A stretch of 64,000 nucleotides of DNA. Origin: F22 sp963678855. GTDB lineage: Bacteria; Bacteroidota; Bacteroidia; Bacteroidales; Bacteroidaceae. Positions 33,371 through 41,192 of the stretch are shown here, one piece after another. The stretch is from positions 682,001-746,000 of the forward strand of contig OY787448.1 of assembly GCA_963678855.1 (NCBI GenBank), read 5' to 3'. The notes under the pieces were generated by a model, which was not told the DNA's origin, did not search any database, and saw only the letters and a program-made list of their open reading frames with translations. Position 1 is the first letter of the stretch; every line of letters starts with the position of its first letter. A program made the translations under genes and the position numbers.

Positions 33371-35893
33371 CTACTTCTTATACTTATACACTGTATCAAA
33401 TATCTTATCTCTCACATTAATCGTAATCAACTTACGATTACAAGGATCTGTATAGATTCTATTCGAAAGGAATACAAATACCATATCATTTGTAGGATCT
33501 ACCCAAGCACAAGTACCCGTAAACCCTAAGTGTCCAAACAGGCTACGCGGGGCCGATTCTGGAAGAGGTCCACGCTTATTGTAAATTGGCTCAGGGCGAT
33601 CAAATCCTAGTCCCCTACGAGAGATGCTACTACGTGTTTTAGAGAATACAGAAATGGTACCACGACTTAGATAGCGCTTGCCATCCAGTTCTCCACCATT
33701 CAACAACATCTGATAGAGACGTCCCAAATCATGTGCCGTACTAAACAATCCTGCATTGCCAGAGACTCCACCTAAGAAAGCTGCCGTTTCGTCGTGCACA
33801 TACCCATGCACTAAGCTACCACGAAGTAATTTATCCTTAGCTGTAGGCACAATCTGATCTATTGGATAATACTCGTACGGACGATACATCGTATGGGCCA
33901 ACCCCATAGGTATATAGAAGTTCTCTGCAAGATATTCATTCATAGATTGCCCAGTAATGGCCTCAACCATTTGCCAAAGGACGATAAAGTTGACACAACT
34001 ATATTTATATTTATGTGCCTTCAATGGCTGATCAGCAATACGATGCTTAACCGAATCCATGATAAGCGTATTAGCCCACATATTTTTTGTTACAGGCAAT
34101 GAATAGGCTCCTTCTTTCTTACCAGATACCAAATTACCAGATAGCTCGTAATGTTTTTGCACATACTTGCGGTCCCACACCTTTGTAGGATACTGAGCCG
34201 AACAATAACGTTGATACAATCTTCCGTCGTAGCTATGATGGTCAATCAAAATATCCGCTACATCAATGGTAGGTCTCAAACCAGATTCATGGAAAAGCAA
34301 ATCCTTAATCTTTATATTACCAGTATTTTCATTATCCATCCAAGGTAAATACTTGGCTATGCGATCAGCAAGATTGATCTTCCCCTCATCGTATAACTTC
34401 ATTACAGCTAAGAGTGTTGCGGATGTCTTTGTCACAGAAGCAATATCATAAATAGCCTCATCAGTCACTGGTTTTAGCTTTCGATATGTATAGGTACCAA
34501 AACATTTATCATATACAGGCGAACCATCTTTTAGGATAAGCAACTGACAACCAGGAAAAGCTTTCTTAGTGATACCATCCTGCAACAAACTATCCAACGA
34601 AGACCAAGCATGAGTATCAATATCTGCAGAGACATGTTTACTTGTCATTTTAGCCAATTCTCCATCAGTAGCAGCTTCATATAGACGTTGAATCAATTCA
34701 TGTGCATCCTTACTATTGATGCGTCGTTCCATACCCATTAATGCGCGCTGTGGCTTTTTATTTAAGCCCAACATATATTTATATGTCAAAACCTTACGGC
34801 AACGACGTGTAATCTCTTCCTCTGAAATCTCACCATTTTTGATACCTTTCAATACACGCTCATACTCCTTACGTAAAACACGAGGGACTAGCAACATGTC
34901 ATTACCTGCTTGCAAGGCACGTAAGCACTTTTCACCGACCTTACCAGCTCCTTGCATCTCTAAAGCATCGGTAAATATAAGTCCCTTAAAGCCCATTTCC
35001 TCCTGCAAAAGGCTAGTCACAATATTATTAGACATGGATGAAGGTACACCTTTTTTAGGTTCTAATGCAGGCACTTCTAGATGACCTACCATCACACCAT
35101 TTAGCCCTGTTTTAATGTATTGCTTAAATGGATATAACTCGACACTATCCAAGCGTGCTCTTGTCACATCTAGCAAAGGTAAAGTTTTGTGAGAATCTTG
35201 ATGTGTATCACCGTGGCCAGGAAAATGCTTAGCTACAGAAATCACACCTCCATCTTCCAAACCACGAGAATAAGCAATCACTTTGGCTGCGACATTCTTT
35301 GGGTCACTACCAAATGAGCGATTACCAATCACAGGGTTATTAGGATTAGTATTAACATCTGCATCTGGAGCAAAATTCACGTGTATACCGAGTTCACGGC
35401 ACTCACGAGCAACTTCTTTACCGTATTCATAAATCAACTGATTATCTTGGATATGCTCCAACACACCATTGCGTGGAAAATGAGGTGCCTCTTTCAGACG
35501 CATAGCAAGTCCCCATTCGCCATCAAATGTCATCATAAGCGGAATATCACTCATCATCTGAGCCTTATTCATAATCTCTGCTTGAGTTAGCATTCCCCCC
35601 CCTGTAAAAAGCAAACCACCAACTTTATAGTCTTTGATAACCCTGTGCAGTAAACGCATACTTTTAGCATCCGTTTTGACTTCGCATTTATAAATCAGCA
35701 GTTGACTCAAACGCTCCTTGAGGGGCATCTTTTGCATAGTAGAATCGACCCATGCCTGACAAGCAGGGTCTTGTGCTGCTCTCTCCCATAAAGAAGCAGT
35801 ACGTTCTTGTGCTGTAGCCTGTTGAAGGCTCCCAATAGAAGCAATCAAAAGACTCAGTCCTAATATCGTTTTGGTATAGATATTCTTAATCAT
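33371..35893 (-). CDS. GH3 beta-N-acetylhexosaminidase fused to a class C beta-lactamase-like domain
   Basis: Exported 840-residue protein with signal peptide MIKNIYTKTILGLSLLIASIGSLQQATAQ. The GH3 NagZ-type domain (about 45-390) has the family's KHFPGHGDTHQDSH catalytic loop and the nucleophile Asp in IFTDALEMQGA. The C-terminal domain (about 425-840) is a serine beta-lactamase/esterase fold with SVTK (SxxK), a YSCVNF tyrosine motif and GFTGT near the end. This double-domain form is common in Bacteroidales and probably trims periplasmic peptidoglycan or muropeptides. True beta-lactam resistance is unlikely. It is 31 bases downstream of the nucleotidase genes. Confidence 0.88.
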   Translation of the reverse strand: MIKNIYTKTILGLSLLIASIGSLQQATAQERTASLWERAAQDPACQAWVDSTMQKMPLKERLSQLLIYKCEVKTDAKSMRLLHRVIKDYKVGGLLFTGGGMLTQAEIMNKAQMMSDIPLMMTFDGEWGLAMRLKEAPHFPRNGVLEHIQDNQLIYEYGKEVARECRELGIHVNFAPDADVNTNPNNPVIGNRSFGSDPKNVAAKVIAYSRGLEDGGVISVAKHFPGHGDTHQDSHKTLPLLDVTRARLDSVELYPFKQYIKTGLNGVMVGHLEVPALEPKKGVPSSMSNNIVTSLLQEEMGFKGLIFTDALEMQGAGKVGEKCLRALQAGNDMLLVPRVLRKEYERVLKGIKNGEISEEEITRRCRKVLTYKYMLGLNKKPQRALMGMERRINSKDAHELIQRLYEAATDGELAKMTSKHVSADIDTHAWSSLDSLLQDGITKKAFPGCQLLILKDGSPVYDKCFGTYTYRKLKPVTDEAIYDIASVTKTSATLLAVMKLYDEGKINLADRIAKYLPWMDNENTGNIKIKDLLFHESGLRPTIDVADILIDHHSYDGRLYQRYCSAQYPTKVWDRKYVQKHYELSGNLVSGKKEGAYSLPVTKNMWANTLIMDSVKHRIADQPLKAHKYKYSCVNFIVLWQMVEAITGQSMNEYLAENFYIPMGLAHTMYRPYEYYPIDQIVPTAKDKLLRGSLVHGYVHDETAAFLGGVSGNAGLFSTAHDLGRLYQMLLNGGELDGKRYLSRGTISVFSKTRSSISRRGLGFDRPEPIYNKRGPLPESAPRSLFGHLGFTGTCAWVDPTNDMVFVFLSNRIYTDPCNRKLITINVRDKIFDTVYKYKK

Positions 35894-35924
35894 GATTGTG
35901 TTTATTCATTGTGTACATAAATGT

Positions 35925-36755
35925 CTATTGTTGAGCTTGAAAAGTGAGAATCATTTCCCCTATACTTTGTCCTTTGCTTCCCATTTGACTAATAGGCACC
36001 TGCACTCCATCCATATTACTCACATATTCTGGTTGTTTCATAAATGTATGCGAGTGACCACCTAATACCAAATCAATCCCACGAGTAACTCTCACAAGAT
36101 TTTTATCACCATACAATCCAAGGTGCGACAAGCACACTACTAAATCGCATTCTTCATCTTCACGAAGCGTCTTAACTACCCCATTGGCAGCCCATGCTGG
36201 AGTGATATAAACAGCTCCAGTCCAACAAGACATTTTGACTAGTCCATCTGGATCGGGTGTCAATCCAAACACTCCTATTCTCAACCCTTTACGTTCTAAT
36301 ACAACGTAAGGTTTAACCACATCTTTCAATATAGTTTTCGAAAAATCTATATTGGCTGAGAGTATAGGGAAATCCACTTTCTCAAATTGTGCCTTCATAT
36401 TCTCCATACCCAAATCAAACTCATGATTACCTAGAGCAGCTGCATCATATCCTGCATCTTGCATCAACATCAAACTCGCTTCACCACTAAAGAGATTAAA
36501 GTAAGGTGTTCCCTGCCAAAAATCACCTGAGTCGAAGAGTAACAAATCAGGATATTGCTTACGCATATTCTTCATAAAGGTATTGCGGCGCACGTAGCCA
36601 CCTAATCCTGCAGAATAACTACCAGATATATAAGGTTCAACCTGAGAGTGTGCATCGTTGGTATAAAAAAAATGTAACTGCTTCTCTTGCCCTTGTAACG
36701 ATGCGCATAAACAAAGTACAAAGGTCAACAATAAAGTATAGTAATGACGTATCAT
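35925..36755 (-). CDS. 5'-nucleotidase metallophosphatase half, second copy
   Basis: Exported metallophosphoesterase of 276 residues (signal peptide ending near LQGQE). It holds only the N-terminal catalytic half of UshA: metal ligands in YTNDAHSQ, SGDFWQG, LGNHEFDLG, CLSHLG and GGHSHTF. The substrate-binding C-terminal half is made by the gene just upstream (22-base gap). Together they would form one periplasmic nucleotidase/sugar-nucleotide hydrolase. Close in sequence to the copy at 37643-38500. Confidence 0.88.
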   Translation of the reverse strand: MIRHYYTLLLTFVLCLCASLQGQEKQLHFFYTNDAHSQVEPYISGSYSAGLGGYVRRNTFMKNMRKQYPDLLLFDSGDFWQGTPYFNLFSGEASLMLMQDAGYDAAALGNHEFDLGMENMKAQFEKVDFPILSANIDFSKTILKDVVKPYVVLERKGLRIGVFGLTPDPDGLVKMSCWTGAVYITPAWAANGVVKTLREDEECDLVVCLSHLGLYGDKNLVRVTRGIDLVLGGHSHTFMKQPEYVSNMDGVQVPISQMGSKGQSIGEMILTFQAQQ

Positions 36756-36777
36756 TTTCGTCCTTTTTTTGATCTAA

Positions 36778-37632
36778 TTAATTGACTACTTTGATTCGAC
36801 CATCAGCATACGCCTTTATCGACTTACCTTCTTTGGTCTCATTTATAACATAATCGAGCATCAGGTCTCTCATATTTAAGGACGAATACATTTCTGTTTT
36901 TTCGCCTTTAGTTAAAGCAGACATGCCACTATTGCCTTCAGCTAAATAATCTATGGTAGCTACCGTGTATAATTTGTCGGCATCTATATTTTGTCCACCA
37001 ACTGTAGCAGACACCAAATTACGATTACCATCCATACTGATTACACAATTGCTAACACCCGCACCATTTGTAGACGAAATATTACGCATCAGTTCTGTCA
37101 GAATATGTCCTCGCAAAGTCACCACGCACAGATAATTGTCAAATGGCAAAATTTGGTATATTTCTCGTCTTAAAATATCTCCTTCATACAGGTTGTCACG
37201 TAAGCCACCTAAATTGACAACTCCCATATCTATGGGATATCCAGAAGCTGTTTCACCACCAGCACGTAGCACATCGGCTACTAGATTGCCCAAAGCAGAC
37301 TCTGGTTTACCTCGATACATGGATGTGGCTGCATAACCAATCACCTCGTTCATAGTCTTGTCAATCTCATCCTTATATGGCTTGAGCAAAGTCAACGTGG
37401 TTTGGTCAGCATTTTCCTCCAAAATCTCATCCATAGAATGAACTCTATTCACAACAGACACCAATTTATAGGTCTTGTCCTCTTGCGATCCACTATCTGA
37501 GTCATCAACTGGTTTGGTCGGCTTTTCAACCTCCTCATTTGTATATTTGTTATCTCCTCCACTACATGCTGTATTAAAACAGATAAACATGACACATAGA
37601 AAAGGAGAAAATAGTTTTATTCGTTTACTCAT
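36778..37632 (-). CDS. 5'-nucleotidase C-terminal-domain lipoprotein, second copy
   Basis: 284-residue lipoprotein with Cys at about 23 in FNTACSGGD followed by an acidic, Ser-rich linker. The rest is the UshA substrate-binding domain: GNLVADVLRAGG, VVNLGGLRDNLYEGDI, YTVATIDYLAEGNSGM. Normally this domain is the C-terminal half of one polypeptide; here it is separate and placed before its catalytic half. The lipid anchor may hold the complex at the membrane. Paralogue of the gene at 38532-39311. Confidence 0.87.
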   Translation of the reverse strand: MSKRIKLFSPFLCVMFICFNTACSGGDNKYTNEEVEKPTKPVDDSDSGSQEDKTYKLVSVVNRVHSMDEILEENADQTTLTLLKPYKDEIDKTMNEVIGYAATSMYRGKPESALGNLVADVLRAGGETASGYPIDMGVVNLGGLRDNLYEGDILRREIYQILPFDNYLCVVTLRGHILTELMRNISSTNGAGVSNCVISMDGNRNLVSATVGGQNIDADKLYTVATIDYLAEGNSGMSALTKGEKTEMYSSLNMRDLMLDYVINETKEGKSIKAYADGRIKVVN

Positions 37633-37642
37633 TTATTCTCTA

Positions 37643-38500
37643 TTATTCAGCTTGCAGCGCTACGGTTATTGCACCAACAGATGCACCCATTTTACCCATT
37701 TGAGATACAGGGATTTCTACACCATCTTTATTCTTAATTAGCACAGGTTTTTCTAGGTACGTATGTGAGTGTCCGCCTAATACAAGATCAATACCGCTTG
37801 TAGAAGATACCAACTTCTTATCTCCCATCATATCGATACCGCTTGGTGTAAAGCCTAAGTGAGATAAGCAAATCACGAAATCACAACGCCCAGCACTTCG
37901 CAAGAAATCGGCCGTTTCTTGAGCCACTTCGATTGGGTTTAGGTATTTTACTCCTTTAAATTTAGTCTTTTGAACCAAACCTTCTGGCATAGGTGCCAGA
38001 GCAAACACACCAATTTTAAGACCTTTTCGGTTAAGAATGACATAAGGCTTGACAACGCCCTCTAGTGGAGTTCCAGTAAAATCATAATTGGCACATAGCA
38101 ATGGGAAATTCACCTTTGCAAACTGATCTTTAACATTCTCCATACCAAAGTCGAACTCATGATTACCAAACGCCACGGCGTCATAACCTGCTTCTTGCAT
38201 TAGCATCAAAGAGACCTCTCCTTTAAACATATTAAAGTATGGAGTTCCTTGCCAATAATCGCCAGAGTCAAAAAGCAACAAATCAGGATACTGTTGACGC
38301 ATCTTCTTGATATATGTATTTCGTCGTACATAACCAGCTCTATCTGCCAATTTAGGAGCATCCTTCGCTGTGGGTTCTATACGAGAGTGTGTATCGTTTG
38401 TGTGAAAGATTTTAAGTGTTACTTCTTGTGCATCTAGTGATGCCACTGTACATACTAGCAACAAGGCTAAGACTGCACGAATATATAATGTACGTACCAT
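37643..38500 (-). CDS. 5'-nucleotidase metallophosphatase half, first copy
   Basis: 285 residues with a signal peptide (ending near SLDAQE) and the same metal-ligand order as its paralogue: FHTNDTHSR, SGDYWQG, FGNHEFDFG, CLSHLG and GGHSHTYLE. It starts 31 bases after the first lipoprotein half and stops 10 bases before the second lipoprotein half, so the four genes form one operon with alternating C- and N-domain halves. Confidence 0.88.
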   Translation of the reverse strand: MVRTLYIRAVLALLLVCTVASLDAQEVTLKIFHTNDTHSRIEPTAKDAPKLADRAGYVRRNTYIKKMRQQYPDLLLFDSGDYWQGTPYFNMFKGEVSLMLMQEAGYDAVAFGNHEFDFGMENVKDQFAKVNFPLLCANYDFTGTPLEGVVKPYVILNRKGLKIGVFALAPMPEGLVQKTKFKGVKYLNPIEVAQETADFLRSAGRCDFVICLSHLGFTPSGIDMMGDKKLVSSTSGIDLVLGGHSHTYLEKPVLIKNKDGVEIPVSQMGKMGASVGAITVALQAE

Positions 38501-38531
38501 AGGTAATTGTTTTTAATTTAGAATGCTATTG

Positions 38532-39311
38532 TTATTTCACCAACTTGACACGGCCATCAAGCTTCGCATCAATTTTCTTCCCTGCTTTAGTTTGTTGCTT
38601 TACATACTGAATCATCAAATCTCGCAGAGTCTCATAAGGAAAAGCAGCAACACTGTCCGCTTTTGTTAGGGCAGTCATACCACCATTACCCTCTACTAAA
38701 TAATCAATTGTAGCTACAGTGTATACTTTACTTGGCTCAATAGGTTTGCCATTTATTTTAGAGGAGACGAGTTCACGCTGAACATTGAAATGAATCTCAC
38801 AGTTACTTACCCCCTCACCACCTACAGTAGCAATATTCTGCATCAATTCTTTAAGCACATTGCCTTTTAGATAGACTATATTTAAAGCATTATCAAATGG
38901 AAGGATTTCAAAAATATTTCCATTGACGATTTTACCTTTATAAAGATCTGCACGTAGTCCACCAGTATTAACCAGTCCCATATCCGCAGGATGTCCCAAA
39001 TGCGCTGCCGCTGCTTCTCGAAGCATACCCGAAACAAGATTGCCAAGAGTCGACTCTGGTTGTCCAGACGTCATATCTTTAACAGATTCTCCAATAACTT
39101 GGTTCATCGTCTGCTCAATCTTCTCTTTATATGGTTGTAGAATCTTTATTGTGGCGCTATCAGGATTGACCTCTTGAGAAGCATCCATATCTACAGCATG
39201 CCCCGTGATACTGACTACTTTGTAACTTTTTTTATTTTCGCAGCTAGTAAACGTTACGCTGGCTCCTAAAATCAGTGCCATAGCATAAGTACTTATACGC
39301 ATTGTTTTCAT
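38532..39311 (-). CDS. 5'-nucleotidase C-terminal-domain lipoprotein, first copy
   Basis: Lipoprotein with the Cys in TFTSCENKK and the UshA substrate-binding domain (STLGNLVSGMLREA, LVNTGGLRADLYKG, YTVATIDYLVEGNGGM). Three in-frame starts are possible: 39350, 39311 and 39302. 39311 gives a normal short signal peptide; an AGAGG lies 9 bases before 39302, so that one is also reasonable. It heads the nucleotidase operon, with a -7 element at 39374-39381. Confidence 0.85.
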   Translation of the reverse strand: MKTMRISTYAMALILGASVTFTSCENKKSYKVVSITGHAVDMDASQEVNPDSATIKILQPYKEKIEQTMNQVIGESVKDMTSGQPESTLGNLVSGMLREAAAAHLGHPADMGLVNTGGLRADLYKGKIVNGNIFEILPFDNALNIVYLKGNVLKELMQNIATVGGEGVSNCEIHFNVQRELVSSKINGKPIEPSKVYTVATIDYLVEGNGGMTALTKADSVAAFPYETLRDLMIQYVKQQTKAGKKIDAKLDGRVKLVK

Positions 39312-39373
39312 CCTCTTTTTGGTTTTAAGTTGATTATCAGTCGATTTCAATTAAAATTCATCGCTTATGACAC

Positions 39374-39432
39374 CAAAGATACGGAATAATTTGGAAAGGG
39401 CTTGTGTAATCCAGAAGAAATTCGTTACTTTG
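39374..39432. promoter_or_regulatory. Divergent promoters for the nucleotidase operon and rplS
   Basis: Minus-strand TATCTTTG at 39374-39381 serves the nucleotidase genes. Plus-strand TTACTTTG at 39425-39432, with TTG at 39402-39404, serves rplS. Confidence 0.65.
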
Positions 39433-39514
39433 CACCGCTTCCGCGTAATCGCTGTCAAACAAGAGATATTTGATATGTTGCGTAGAACGATCAAACAATT
39501 ATAAGAAAGAAAAA

Positions 39515-39874
39515 ATGGATTTCATTAAAATTGCAGAAGAAGCATTTGCTACAGGTAAGCAACACCCAAGCTTCAAGGCAGGTGACACTATTACAGTAGC
39601 GTATCGTATCGTCGAGGGAAACAAAGAGCGTGTTCAGCTTTTCCGCGGTGTAGTTATCAAAATCGTAGGTCACGGTGAAAAGAGACGTTTCACTGTACGT
39701 AAGATGTCTGGTACTATCGGTGTAGAGCGTATCTTCCCACTTGAATCACCAGCTATCGATTCTATCGAGGTGAACAAGGTAGGTAAAGTACGTCGTGCTA
39801 AGCTTTACTATCTACGTGCCCTTACAGGTAAGAAGGCTCGTATCAAAGAAAAGCGCGTTGTTAACGCGAAGTAA
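39515..39874 (+). CDS. rplS: 50S ribosomal protein L19
   Basis: Ribosomal protein at the 30S-50S interface. The start at 39515 (MDFIKIAEEAF) gives 119 residues, the family length; an upstream in-frame start adds an atypical tail. Conserved parts include FKAGDTITVAYRIVEGNKERVQLFRGVVI and the MSGTIGVERIFPLESP block, ending in the basic GKVRRAKLYYLR segment. It is monocistronic here, with its own promoter and terminator, not in the usual rpsP-rimM-trmD-rplS order. Confidence 0.97.
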   Translation: MDFIKIAEEAFATGKQHPSFKAGDTITVAYRIVEGNKERVQLFRGVVIKIVGHGEKRRFTVRKMSGTIGVERIFPLESPAIDSIEVNKVGKVRRAKLYYLRALTGKKARIKEKRVVNAK

Positions 39875-39901
39875 TCAAGATACAGCTTGATAAGAAATCA
39901 G

Positions 39902-39939
39902 AAGTGCATCAAGGGGGAGACCTCTTGGTGCACTTTTTT
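39902..39939 (+). terminator. Terminator of rplS
   Basis: Twelve-base-pair stem with one G-T pair (39902-39913 with 39924-39935), followed by TTTTTTG. Confidence 0.9.
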
Positions 39940-40081
39940 GTTCTATTCTACCTATAAGTTTGTTTAAACAGGTATATCGTTTGCGACAGTAAAAATAAAT
40001 CTATATATTTATATCGCAGACGCAAGTAGTCGCACTACTCTTATGAGAAGTAAAATCACTAAAACATAAAAAACCAGGAAC

Positions 40082-40567
40082 ATGAAACAACCATTTTATC
40101 AATTTCGAGCAAACAGTCTAAAAGGAAAAGAGGTAAAGATGAGCGATTACGCTGGTAAAGTAGTCTTAATCGTTAATACAGCCAGTAAATGTGGACTTAC
40201 CCCTCAGTATGAAGCCCTAGAAGCTTTGTATAAGAAATATAAAGATCAAGGACTTATCGTTCTGGGATTCCCATGCAATCAGTTTGGCGCACAAGAGCCA
40301 GGAGATGAAAAAAGCATTGCAGAAGGCTGCTTAATCAATTATGGAGTGACTTTCCCTATGTTTGCCAAAATCAATGTCAATGGCCCTAAAGCACATCCGA
40401 TTTTCTCTTATTTAAAAAAGGCCTTGCCTGGACTTTTTACAAAGAGAGTGAAGTGGAACTTTACAAAGTTCTTACTTGATACTGAAGGACGTCCAATCAA
40501 ACGCTTTTCACCACTCAGTAAACCTGAACAAATAGAAAAACATATACAAAAGCTATTGAACAAATAA
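40082..40567 (+). CDS. Glutathione peroxidase family protein (Cys type)
   Basis: 161-residue thioredoxin-fold peroxidase. The catalytic triad is C37 in NTASKCGLT, Q67 in FPCNQFG and W125 in VKWNFTKF. Cys replaces the selenocysteine of animal enzymes. The second Cys at C65 or C83 may form the resolving disulfide, so thioredoxin rather than glutathione is the probable reductant in a Bacteroidota cell. There is no signal peptide; it is cytosolic. It is a single gene with a hairpin at 40673-40700. Confidence 0.92.
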   Translation: MKQPFYQFRANSLKGKEVKMSDYAGKVVLIVNTASKCGLTPQYEALEALYKKYKDQGLIVLGFPCNQFGAQEPGDEKSIAEGCLINYGVTFPMFAKINVNGPKAHPIFSYLKKALPGLFTKRVKWNFTKFLLDTEGRPIKRFSPLSKPEQIEKHIQKLLNK

Positions 40568-40672
40568 TAGCCCCTGTATTAAGTGATAGCGTACGAACAA
40601 TTGAACTCGAAAAATATTTTTGTTTCCCTGTTTATGCACATTACTACTGAATCGGGGATACGCTACCTAAAA

Positions 40673-40700
40673 ACCCGTTCTGCAATCATGCAAAACGGGT
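40673..40700. terminator. Two-way hairpin between convergent genes
   Basis: Stem of 7 and 4 base pairs with two internal mismatches (40673-40684 with 40689-40700) between the glutathione peroxidase gene and the zinc-ribbon gene. Confidence 0.65.
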
Positions 40701-40722
40701 AATACACATATATAAAATATAC

Positions 40723-40968
40723 TTATTCAGTAATCACTGCTTCAGTAGCAGGTTTATCTGGAGCATCAGTAGGTGTTCTTTTGGCTGTGAGTACTGCTAG
40801 CGCAATAGCAACGGCAATGATAAGACCAACAAGAATCAAACAGCCCCTATTCTTTTTGGACTTTTCGGCTTGTTCATGATTATCAGGAAATACATAGCCA
40901 CAAAATGGGCATACACTTACTGAAGCATCAACTAGCTTTTTACATTGAGGACATCGTTTTTGTGACAT
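40723..40968 (-). CDS. Small zinc-ribbon membrane protein
   Basis: 81 residues. An N-terminal zinc ribbon with two Cys pairs (CPQCKKLVDASVSVCPFCGYVF) is followed by a basic linker, one membrane helix (GCLILVGLIIAVAIALAVL, about 43-61) and a short Pro/Thr-rich periplasmic tail. Such single-span zinc-ribbon proteins are widespread and of unknown role. Monocistronic. Confidence 0.75.
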   Translation of the reverse strand: MSQKRCPQCKKLVDASVSVCPFCGYVFPDNHEQAEKSKKNRGCLILVGLIIAVAIALAVLTAKRTPTDAPDKPATEAVITE

Positions 40969-41153
40969 AATATGTAGTTTTTAAGGTTGTTATTTTTACA
41001 AATATATACATTTGAAAATAAATAAGCAAATTTTCACTTCATCTATTGTCTCTACTCAGAAAAAAATAGTTTATTTGTCATCCAACAAACCAATCATTAG
41101 ATATGCTCTGTTACATTCATAAAAGGATATTATAAAGCAATGGGCTTTCAACA

Positions 41154-41191
41154 AATAGTCGCCAAAAGCATGATTACTTTTGGCGACTATT
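41154..41191 (-). terminator. Terminator of the LruC lipoprotein gene
   Basis: Perfect 15-base-pair stem (41154-41168 with 41177-41191), beginning only one base after the stop codon. Confidence 0.88.
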
Positions 41192-41192
41192 C

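Noticed and set aside
33371..35893. Antibiotic-resistance beta-lactamase
   Set aside because: The domain is fused to a GH3 hexosaminidase and lacks the KTG-type third motif of true class C enzymes; a peptidoglycan or esterase role is more likely.
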